64,000 bases of DNA from Syngnathus acus (taxonomy: Eukaryota > Chordata > Actinopteri > Syngnathiformes > Syngnathidae): contig NC_051103.1 of the NCBI RefSeq assembly GCF_901709675.1, positions 5,627,501 through 5,691,500 of the forward strand, in the 5' to 3' direction. A model generated the notes under the pieces. The model saw only the letters and a list, made by a program, of their open reading frames with translations. It searched no databases and had not been told where the DNA came from. Positions 40,701-51,000 of this stretch are shown here, piece by piece. The position numbers were made by a program, and so were the translations under genes. How positions within the stretch are numbered: the first letter of the stretch is position 1; every line of letters begins with the position of its first letter.

Positions 40701-42411
40701 GCGTGCACATTTGGCATCAGCAGTGATGTTTTCCACCGCAGAGAGACCTCGTGGGCATCCAGCGTGTTCTCAACTCGTCCGAGGCCAGCCTGCACCAGCT
40801 GACAGCGTTGTTGGACTGCAGGGGGCTCAACAAGGTGCAACCATGCGAAAAACAAGGAGGGAGGGTAGCGCGGCAAACGTAACGGCACGATGTGATTGCA
40901 GGACTACCTAGACGCCATGGTGGGCGTGTGTTATGATGGCGTGGAGGGCGTGCTCTACCTGTGCCTCTTCTCCGTGCTGACGGCTTGTGCCTTCACCATC
41001 ATGCTCTGCGCCATCCCCAGAGCGTGGAGACAGATTGCAAATAGGTCAGCGTGATGTCCAAAGGTCAACGAGGTCAACATAGCAATAACGGCTGTAGAAA
41101 TAATCCACCCCATCGCCCTCAGCGAGCAAGACTACGACGACATGGACGAGGAGGACCCCTTCAACCCGCGGCGTAACCGAATGGGCTCGCAGAACCGGAA
41201 CCACACCACCGTGCACAGCTTCTGCAGCTATAGCAGCAGCATGGGCAGCCAGAACAGCCTGCAGCCCCCCGCCCCCCCGCTGTCCGGAACCCCCATGGGC
41301 GACTACATGTGAGCACGTCCGAACCGTTGATGATGTTGATGTTCTTTGATTTGGTGTTTTTCCCCCTCAGGAACCAGACGGCTCTGTTCGGTGGGAATCC
41401 TCGCTTTGAGAACGTTCCTCTGATTGGACGAGGCTCGCCGCCACCCTCGGTAAGTCGGGTCCCTTTTTCCGTGCAAGCGGACGCTTGCAGATGGAGCGGA
41501 GGGGAAGTAACGTGGTTAAAATTTCATGGCAAGGTGAACATCGTTTAGCGTCAAACTCTCCTGGGAGACGACCACAATGTTGTTTTTTTAACTTTTCACT
41601 CAAACAGATATAGCAACATCGGTTCCGTTTTCTTATCCAGTCAAGAAAAAAAAAGTAAACATTCTTTTAATCTATTTCTTCGCAATCTGCTCTCTCTTCG
41701 CCATGCATTTTGCTTTGCTTCTCCAAACTATGCTTCTTTGTGCTTGTTGCTTTTTGGCTAACAGCTTCTTTTTTTTTTGCTTGTTCGTCCGTCATTTCTC
41801 TTCTTCTTCATTTTTTTCAATCAACTTTTGAAGATATACTCTCAGCCATGTAGAGTCCGAGTAAGTCTTGTTTACATTCTACTCTTTCATCCCTTTCCCA
41901 ATACCTTCCTTCTCCCGCCCCCCCTTGCATGGCCACCGGTGGTCGCTGTACTATGCATGACGATCACACTTATTGCTATTTTGTTATTATATGAATAATA
42001 TAATTTCCAGACTGATTAATTTAAGTGCTTTGTCTATGCATTATGATCGATCGTGGCTTGAGCTTCTATCGTGAGGCGCACTACATGCTTTGCAATACAA
42101 ATGTCGCCACCTGGTGGACGAATATACGAATGTGAAGCGCAAATTGGAATTATTATCAAATAATTGTGTTTATTTGTATTACCTTCAGCAGGTTCAACAA
42201 AGACAAAACTATTATTTTTTTAAGCTTTCACGACTAATAATAATATGTTTTATTTTTTTTAAAAGTTCAGTTTGTACTTATATATTATAGCAAGTATATC
42301 CACTCATGGTGTCATTTTGTGTCCTGGTAGTATTCCCCCAGCATGAGGGCCACATATCTGTCCATGACCGAGGAGCAACGTCGGCATTTTGGCAACGACT
42401 TCCAAATGTGA
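31732..42411 (+). CDS. ttyh2: Protein tweety homolog 2
   Basis: A multi-pass plasma-membrane protein of the tweety family, long described as volume- or calcium-linked anion channels, though their pore function is debated. Coding exons: 31732-31860, 35934-36115, 37288-37399, 38799-39115, 39879-39951, 40304-40373, 40453-40508, 40573-40665, 40742-40834, 40902-41044, 41123-41308, 41371-41449 and 42331-42411. Together they give 537 aa; human TTYH2 has 534. Visible landmarks are VDYIAPWWTYWLHNFPHV at the N-terminus, hydrophobic segments SLLFLGCVAATALGVNLL, YLLLLILDLIICLLACLG and FSVLTACAFTIMLC, the family RGD in ATRGDYVQTL, and an NNT glycosylation sequon. The cytoplasmic tail has an acidic DYDDMDEEDPFNP cluster, a PPPSY (PPxY) motif formed across the last splice junction, and the ending YSPSMRATYLS...DFQM. 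Human TTYH2 carries a PPxY at the same place that binds NEDD4-2. AATAAA occurs at 42544. Introns 1 and 2 hold MITE copies. Confidence 0.95.
31906..32159. mobile_element. MITE with ATTAGGTACACC-type termini
   Basis: Terminal inverted repeats CACTACATTAGGTACACC (left) and the inward reading CACAATATTAGGGACACC (right) bound 254 bp just inside ttyh2 intron 1. No coding capacity and no clear target duplication. A matching lone end (TTCATTAGGTACACCT) occurs at about 36282-36297 in intron 2. Confidence 0.5.
32470..32782. mobile_element. TA-flanked MITE, pogo/Tigger-like
   Basis: A 313-bp element in ttyh2 intron 1 is flanked by TA dinucleotides. The left end is CAGTGATCCCTCGCTACTTC and the right end, read inward, is CAGTAATCCCTCGTTAATCA. 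Subterminal TTATCGCGG words recur near both ends. TA target duplication and CAGT-RATCCCTCG termini fit Tc1/mariner-pogo (Tigger-type) elements. There is no transposase frame. Confidence 0.75.
34838..35134 (+). mobile_element. tRNA-like SINE with LINE-type tail
   Basis: In ttyh2 intron 1. A B-box-like GGGTTCGATTCC near the 5' end is followed by the highly recurrent fish repeat body (TGTGGAGTTTGCATGTTCTC, CTCCGGTTTCCTCCCACATC, GCGATTGGCTGGCAACCAGT) and ends GAAAATGGATGCATGGAT. These phrases are familiar from abundant ray-finned-fish SINE/LINE-tail repeats. The exact family name was not resolved. Confidence 0.75.
36670..36735. mobile_element. hAT-type element end fragment
   Basis: The string ACGGGCCACATAAAATG, then GCGGGCCGTAGCTGGCCC, CCGGGCCTTGTGTTTGACAT, resembles the terminal region of widespread hAT (Charlie-like) elements, whose end reads GGGCCTTGAGTTTGACACCTGTG. 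Only one end is recognisable, in ttyh2 intron 2. Confidence 0.45.
41834..41860 (+). other. ttyh2: Candidate 27-nt ttyh2 microexon
   Basis: A 27-nt in-frame segment lies in the last ttyh2 intron. It has a long T/C-rich tract and AG before it (AG at 41832-41833) and a perfect donor GTAAGT after it. It encodes IYSQPCRVR. Insertion between PPPS (exon ending 41449) and YSPS (exon from 42331) would change PPSY to PPSI and so destroy the PPxY motif. TGCATG (RBFOX) words lie downstream at 41926-41931 and 41954-41959. Many TGC words (the SRRM4-type signal) lie upstream at about 41705-41785. Skipping it gives the isoform that matches human TTYH2. Confidence 0.55.
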
Positions 42412-43568
42412 AGTTGTAGACTTTTTCTTCAGGGAAGTGCCACCTTTGTGTTGTGAGCATGAAACTAAGGTGGGAACACAATTCATGGACGTTGAAACGT
42501 GAGGAAAGACACAAATGTGCACATTTTTGTCACCCCCCCCAAAAATAAAAGGCCAATCATGAACGGAAGCCTGAAGAGCTCAACATTTTTAATAACAAGC
42601 AAGGTGCATAAAAATAGTAACATTCTGACATGCTTTTTCTTCTCAGTTGTTAGAATATGTGTCTTTTAGTTTTCTACACTCATCATGTGTGCAACCTGCC
42701 GGACACGACGTGTAGACGCTTGTAAATGATTTGTACAACTTATTTTTTTAATGATTATCCTTGTGCCATTTTTAAATATCATTTTATTTGTTTTTACTAC
42801 TCACTGAAGGGCCATTAATGTCTATTTTTCTTTGCATATCAACTAACTGCCCTTTTGTATGACATCAGAAGCTGTTGTGCTGCTGCTTCTAACCACCACG
42901 TTCAGGTAAACGGCTTCTTGAAAGCGTTGGCTAATAAGAATTAACATGAGTAATAATAATAATTAATGCAGTTTTGTTTCAGCATGTCACACTGTGTTCA
43001 GGCACGATGCCTAATTCTGTGTGGGGCCAAAAAGATTTTGAGTCCATTTGTGTGTTAAATAAATATGTTTTTAGATAATGTGTGTGTGTGCGCGTGTGAG
43101 TGTGTGTGTGCATGTATCTCAAATGTCAGTTTGTCTTCTCAAAATTCTTAATAATTAAAGGCATAATAAGCCCGCAAAAATGATGCAATATGTCTGCCAC
43201 TAGGTGTCACTGTTGCTTATAATGTCCATGTCTCCAATGGCGACGTGCGCCTTCACCGAGACGCGCTCACGTGCATGCGCACGCACAGTCAGTCGTCAAC
43301 ACCAGTCAAGCAAAAGCAGGCAGGAGGCGAAGGTGAGCTCAACACCTGGTGCCGGGTCAACCAGTGGAGAGTCGCGTCTCTGACGACCGACCATTGGTTG
43401 CAGCAGAGGGGCCGGCGCGGGACGGACGCGAAGGAAGAAAGCTGAGTTCAAGCCAAAAGGAGGTCCGGGTGGGGCGCTGCAGGTGGAGGAGGAGGAGGGG
43501 GGTTGCATGGTGGTCGGGAATCCGGAGTGATGCACTCGAAGCTTGGCTGTGAGTGACGCGAAGTGAGC
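42412..43568. other. ttyh2 3' UTR, intergenic spacer and kif19 5' region
   Basis: After the ttyh2 stop come AATAAA signals at 42544 and about 43056, then a GT microsatellite (about 43078-43112). GC-rich DNA around 43230-43560 probably contains the kif19 promoter and 5' UTR, including an inverted CCAAT (ATTGG) near 43390. No dynein-chain exon (DNAI2) is present in this 1.16-kb gap. Confidence 0.6.
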
Positions 43569-46500
43569 ATGAAGGACACCGGAGAGTCGAAGGAGCACCA
43601 ACTCACGGTGAGTGCACAACTTCATTAAGTCAAGTTTCTTTGTTTCGCCCTAAATCACAAGCATTAACAACTTAACTATTGTAAGATGTTTTTTAAGCAT
43701 ACTTATTGATTTTATAAAAAAAATGAATTATAAACAATACAATTAAATTGAGAAAAATGATTAGGGAAATAACTAAAAATGAAACATCTGATCTGGACCT
43801 TCTATTCATTTTAAGAAATTAATATGACGCAAAAATTTGCTCAATCTTGAGCTAATCAGAATACAACCGAATGTATTCATTTCATAATTTTGTCACTTTT
43901 GCACAGTGTACAAGATTTTATATACTTTCCTACATAGCCTTACAAAAATACAACAATAAAAAAAAATACAGCACTTTGCATGAATACCAAAAATGCTTGC
44001 ACTTAAAAACGCACCCAAAAACAACAACGCAAATAAATTGGAGCACGATTAATGGTAGGCGCAGCGGGCCGTGGCACCGCTGTGAATTATTGAAGCGCTT
44101 GTGTTAGCCGTAACTGAGCCTCTCTTGTCCCAACACACTTTCTACTGACCACAAGTGGAATGACGCCACATACGTATACAAACACACCGTGAATAAATAA
44201 ATAGCCGTCTAATTTTAACTAACGTCAATCTAGCTCCCATTATTGATTATTTGTGTGTGTTTAGGTGGCCTTGAGGATTCGGCCGCTCAGCGATGGCGAG
44301 CAGGAGGAGACTGCGACCATCGTGGCGCACAGGCTCGATGAACAGGTGAGAGCATTGAGTTTTGATCAATTATGTGTGTGTGTGTGTGTGGAGGTCAGGA
44401 GGGTTTCTGCATGACGAAGGAGGCGTGGAGGTCATCTTACGTCAGGGCGCAAGGATAAGATGTCAGCCAAGACCTCAAATGTCACATTTGGTGACAAGTG
44501 AAAAATCATGTAGGATGTGAGTCTTTAAAGCAAAATGGCCGACTTCCTGTGACTTTTTGGTTATGGCTTTTTAGGACTTTTTTCTGGGTCAACTTATAAA
44601 AATTAAAAAAAATGCAGTTCCTGAGTTTTCTCTTTCTAGAACTCAGGCGACGTGAACTGCTACACTGTCATCACACAAGACCGGGATGCTGCTGAAGCTG
44701 CCGTGTTGTGAATTTCACACTATCCCCTGGTGGCCCTCGTTCAGGGTGCGAGCGTGATGACTGCGGATGATGTGGCGGCGGTGCTAATAAGCATCGTGAC
44801 TGGCACGAGTAGCGTAATGGCGCCGGGCATGGCAACAGTTGACATGGTGATATCATCATCAGGGGCGTTTCCAAACCACCTTAGGGGCTTTTGGCAAAAA
44901 AACAAACTTGCTAGAAGCGGGCCGATTGGTAAGATTCCTAAACTGATATAAACAAATATCAGCTGTCCCTCGGCGCCCCCTTCAGTTTAGGCCCTGAAGC
45001 TTTTGTGGAGTCTTGGATAACATCAGCATCTTGTGGCCTGGAGAGCACTTCCAAAAAGGGATAATCTCACCTCCTTCCAGGATCAGGCCTGTTTGCTTGT
45101 CTACATCCTGGATTGTAATTCAATTAGAGTCAGGCCTCCGGACAACATAAGCACCATGACATCATCATCTGTACCATCAACAAAAACAACGACACGGGGG
45201 GATAAGAGAGCCCCCGTTGGTGCTGACTCGGCTCCCGCGTGCATATTCGCTTAAGCCCTCATTAAAACCGCAAGATTTGCTTCTACAAGGAGAGGCTACT
45301 TATGATAGTAAGTGGTGCGAATTCGGGGAATCCGTCGTGGGCTTGGTATGAATGTAGAGGGGAGGGTCACGACAACAACATTCGAGATCTGTTGTGAAAT
45401 GACTAAAATTGCAACGTTCACTTGTGAAGCTCTTCTTCGTCTCTGGTGGGATCATACTGCCACCAAGTGGCCGATGTGTGCCCACAAGAAGGAGCAGCAC
45501 AACGTGTAGTGAATTGATGCCAAAAAAAGGCAATCGCGCGGGAAGTTTACCGATCGTTTACGATCACGAGGCGGCTCAAGGTTGTGGACTTTGTACTAAA
45601 TAAAACCCGACACCTCAGGTTTGTTTACAAAGTCCACGATGACCATATGGCGTGCAGGTAGCGCTCAGACAGATTAGGGTGGGGTGTGTGAAGGGGGGTG
45701 GGGGTCGCCACTAGATCTTGCTGTCTTGGCAGAGAGCACAACGACGAGATGAGCTGATTGGAACGTCTTGCGGCTCAGGTTAATTAAGCTTCCTTGCCAG
45801 CTGCTCTCGACACTGGCTGAGCAACAGTTGAGCTCGTGAAGATGTAGTAGTCGCAAAGATTTATGAATGCGGTCATACAAAATGTATTTGTGGTGTTGAA
45901 ACGTGCACAATTGTATGTTTGCGGTGACAAACCACATGCTGCTTCACCAAAGACGTGATGAACTGATCACATATGTGTTTGTAATGTTTTGGAAAGCTTG
46001 TCAAACTGGTCTTCAGGCTTTGACAGAGGCACGGCGGGGGGAGGCTTTATGGCCCGGGCCTTGTCGCCATGGAGACGGCCAGACAAGGTCAGGGCCATTG
46101 TTTGTGGGGGGTTTTCTTCTCCCTGTCTCTCTGCATGCCTCCTCACGTGAGAAAAATAGGGAGATGATGCTATTATTATTTATTATTGTTATTTTATATT
46201 TGCATCATTTTTGCCTTTTGTATCAATTATTTTTATTTATGTTACTTGTTTTTGTTATTTATTACACTTATATATCTTTTATATTTTTGTTTTATTTACC
46301 CCCTCTCTCCCAATACTGCTCATTTGATCTTTCATTCTATTTCTTGTATTATCATATTTTTTTTAAAATAACAAGAAAGAGGGAGATGATGATGCTATTA
46401 TTATTTATTAGTGTTATTTTATATTTGCATCATTTTTGCATTTTTTATCAATTATTTTTAGTTATGTTACTTGTTTTTGTTATTTATTACATTTATATAT

Positions 46501-48012
46501 TTTTGTATTGTTTTTTTATTTACCCCCTCTCCCAATACTCCTCATTTGATCTTTTATTCTATTTCTTGTATGATCATATTATTTTTTAAAATAACAAAAT
46601 TTGCTCGGAATGGAACAGCCATTATGGCTGATGATCCGCCATTATCTTTTCAAAGTGCGAAGTTCATCATAGTGGATAATGGACTCTCGTTTTGACAACA
46701 AAAGAGCTTCTCAAGGCAGAGTCGTTACGAAAAGAAGAAATCTTCAGGTGGCACAACTTGACTCTTGGTGACCTAGTTAAAAAAATTCCCGTTAATGGTG
46801 AGAAAAGAAAACCTGTTCTGGCTTTTTTTTTTATTAAATGAGATGATGTGGTTGCACAAGTGTGCACACCCTCTCATGACAGAATGGATTGAAAACCTCG
46901 CCCGCTTGTTTCAAGTTAGAGTATTTTATATGGCTCAACCAGCGAGAGTGGGAGGGTGAACGAGGGGGGAGCCGAGTGGGACCCTGAAGGGGGCTCAGGA
47001 GTGTAGTGGCACTCTCATCAAACACAAACTTCGGCCCTCATCGTGACGGATGAGGAGCATGGCAATTATCACGATGAGTTCTTGCTCTCTTATGAAAAAT
47101 TTCACAATGTCACCTTGGTCTCGTCGTGATCCATGAGCCATGCGTAGTGTGTGCCAAGGCAGACAGACTTCTTGTATAACAGCGGCCAGACGACACTTCA
47201 CTTGTAAGAAGATCCAGGCTGGCATTGGCGGGGGCACACCGAGGGCAGATAAGCGATAACTTTCCGACGCTTTGGTTGCATTTCGGAAAAAGGCCGACGA
47301 TGACGAATGTCGTGCTTTCTCCCTTTTGTTTTTGCAAATAAGCGCGGATTATCTTTCAAAATAAAAAAAAAAGCTTCTCCTAATCGTCTTATAATCGTCT
47401 TATGGGTATCGCTGCAGTTCTAACACAATTATCTTGAAATTCCATTTTTACATTTCACAGAAAACACACCGTCTCCACGGTGACAAATGGACGTGGCGTC
47501 CAGATAGATACGCGTGCGCAGATACATACAAAAGCGCTCGTCTTAATCTTGCCGGCACACGCTGGAAAAAGCCGACGACCCCGTGACCTCGGAGGCCGGT
47601 GTCATAAAGAGGACACACAAATGCGAGCAATAAATTTGATGACGTCCAGTGATTTTGTGCGTGCGTGAAAGAACGTTATCTCGGTAATTGTTGACTGAAT
47701 CCACCAGGAGTCATTTTCCCTTTCAATTCCAACTTATATTTTTGTTTAGTTCGTAAATTGCAGGATTCAACCCGAGAAAAAAATGCCGGTGTTTTGTTCT
47801 GTGTGACAAAATATTGATTGTTGACATAAGGGTTCTTACCAAATAGCTGGTGTTAGGTGGGCGGAGCCTCTGCAGCTTCTGTAACTCAATAAACGGCAGA
47901 TGGGAGGAGACGTGTTATCACCCCGACACCCCACTCGTCCATACAAGGAGCCTGGGAGTTAAATTTGGAAGCATTGCATCATCACTCCTCTTAGTGTGTG
48001 CGTGTGTGTGTG

Positions 48013-48050
<38 letters not shown>

Positions 48051-51000
48051 CAAAACAACCGCATTACATCCTCTTGTAAAGCAAAACGGTCTATAGGAGC
48101 CATGCCTGAAGTCAGCCATTTTGTTTAAAAACATTTTGGGATCTATTGCAAGTAAACCCACACAAAAAAAAAGAATATGTCCAAAATATGTATTTTTTAA
48201 TTGTTATTATATTAATATATATTAATATAAGTATCATATATTGTGTTCTTATCATTATTTATACATTTATTAAAATGTGAAACCTGTTTTAGCCACCCAT
48301 TTCATTTCTCAAGTCAGCCATTTTGTTTAGAAGCATTTTGTTGTCTGTTGCGAGTCAAGTTTAAAAATGTCCGGCTCGTTTTATTTCTCCATTTACTCCT
48401 CAAATTAGATGGTAATCCTGATGGACCCCATGGAGGATCCCGATGATGTCCTGCGGGCCAACCGTTCCAGGGAAAAGACATACGTTTTTGATGTTGCCTT
48501 TGATTACTCGACCAGTCAAGTGAGTCCAAAAAATAACCAAAAAGAAAGGTTTTTGCTGCATTGAAACATTTGCTCCGCGTGCAGGAGGAGGTGTACCGCG
48601 CCACCACTAAGGGTCTGATCGAGGGCCTCATTTCAGGCTACAACGCCACCGTGTTCGCCTACGGACCCACAGGTTAGTGCTACCGTGCAAGAAAGAGGAT
48701 GGATTCTTGGATAGAAAAATATTATTTCATCCAGTACCATCCAAAACTTTTTTTGTGGGTGTTGTCCAGGTTGCGGGAAAACATACACAATGCTGGGTAC
48801 CGACAAGGAGCCCGGCATCTACGTCCGAACCCTCAACGACCTCTTCCGGGCCATTGAGGAAACCAGCGACGACATGATGTACAGCGTCTCCATGTCTTAT
48901 CTGGAGGTGGGATTAATGTCACTTTTAATCCACACAAATTGATAAAGCGGCACGTCCCAATACTTTTGTTACTTCAGCAGAAGGCTGTGTGTCATTTTTC
49001 CGCGAACAGATGATTACTCCCATCGAGTGGAGTCTTCTCGGCATCTGACGTTTCTTTTTATTGTGCGGCTGTCATTAGGCGCCCGTTATTGAAGCTGCCG
49101 TGCGGCAAAGTGGGTTATTAAAAAAAAAAAAAACTCGGCTGGCGGATGATTCTAGATCTGCTGTTTCTAGGCAGTAAAGAGCTTGAAAGCTTTTTTACAG
49201 CCTCCACACATAAATGCAGATAATAATATATATCTATAGTCACACCATTTTCATATAGGAGAGTGAAAGAAAATTGAAAAATATGAACTACATATGATTG
49301 TAGATCTACAACGAGATGATAAGAGACCTGCTCAACCCATCTTCAGGCTTCCTGGACCTCAGAGAGGATTCCAAAGGCGAGATTCAGGTGGCGGGCATCA
49401 CCGAAGTGTCCACCATTAACGCTCAGGAGGTCATTCCCGTTCTTTTCAATAGCCACACTGCACAATTTGTGCAATTTCACAAGTGTGTGTGTTTGTGTCA
49501 CAGATTATGGAGCTCTTGATGAAGGGGAATAAGCAGCGTACGCAGGAGCCCACGGCGGCCAACCAGACGTCGTCGCGCTCTCACGCCGTGCTGCAGGTGG
49601 CCGTCAAGCAGCAGAGTCGCTCCCGGGACGTTCTGCAGGAGGTCCGCTTTGCTCGACTCTTCATGATCGACCTGGCCGGCTCTGAGCGAGCAGCGCAGGT
49701 GTGTGGATGGTGTACGTGCGTGTGTTTGTTATTGTTTTTTTTCCTGCGCTGACTCACATCCGCCTGTCAATCAGACCCAGAATCGAGGTCAGAGGTTAAA
49801 AGAGGGCGCCCACATCAACCGCTCCCTCTTGGCGTTGGGCAACTGCATCAACGCGCTGAGCGACAAGAACGGCAACAAGTACGTCAACTATCGAGACAGC
49901 AAGCTGACCAGACTGCTTAAGGTATTGATTATGATGGATCAATGGTGGAGGCATCTTGGAGGGAGGGGGGGGCTTCTGTTGATTGATGATGTCTTTGATT
50001 GACAGGACTCGTTGGGGGGCAATAGCCGAACCGTCATGATTGCCCACATCAGTCCCGCCTCGGTAGCTTTTGAGGAGTCCCGCAACACGCTGACATACGC
50101 CGACCGAGCCAAAAGTATTCGCACGCGGGTGAGCTGACAAAATGGAAATATAGTATTTAAAATTTTAGCAATAGCGCCCTCTATTGGTGTGCTTTGAAAA
50201 ACAAGTTGATTGCACTGCTGTGAATTAAATTAAATTAAATTAAATTAAAATCTTATGGTTTTGTGTGCCCCAGGTGAAGAAGAACCTGATCAATGTGTCC
50301 TACCACATTGCTCAGTACACCAACATCATCTCGGACCTTCGTTGCGAGATCGAGAGACTCAAAAAGAAGATGGCCGACCAGGCGAGCCGCCAGCTCACCT
50401 CCGAGAGGACCGACATCCGTAACGTGCAAGGTGAAGCTGCTCAATCTCCTCTTATCAGAAAACAAGTTTGGATTTAATGTTCCAGTTATCGTCCTCTCAC
50501 AGCCGAGGTCCAGGCGCACGCCTGCCAGCAGAGTCGGGCAGAAATGGACCAGCTGAGGGAGCAGCTCCTGGAGGCCTTCCGCCAGCAGATGGATATCCGC
50601 AGAAACCTAATGGAGCTGGAGACCAGCAACACGGAGATCCAGATGGACACCTCCAAGCAGCTGCTCACCATTGCAGAGTAAGATTTCCCTGAACTAAAAA
50701 AAACGCTGCAGAGAATTCCTCACCTATTCAGAATGTTCATGTGATGTCTTGTCTTCAGCTGGGAGCATGAACGCAGCAGGCGACGACGGAAGTGGAGAGC
50801 GGAAAAGCGAAAGGAAAGCGTCAGCAAGGACGACAGCGAGAAGGAGTCCGACTCACCGGAGTCTCCGCCGGATGTCACTGAGACAGAGGAGGTGGCCATA
50901 GCCAAAGAGAACCTGGTGGCCCTCATGACGGAGCAGAAGAAGCTCCACAAACAAAAGGTCTTCAAAACATCTTTTTTTCTTGCATTCAAATCAATTATTT

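Noticed and set aside
46186-46589. Repeated hydrophobic frame in kif19 intron 2
   Set aside because: It comes from a tandemly duplicated AT-rich intronic unit. The two halves are the duplication, not domains.
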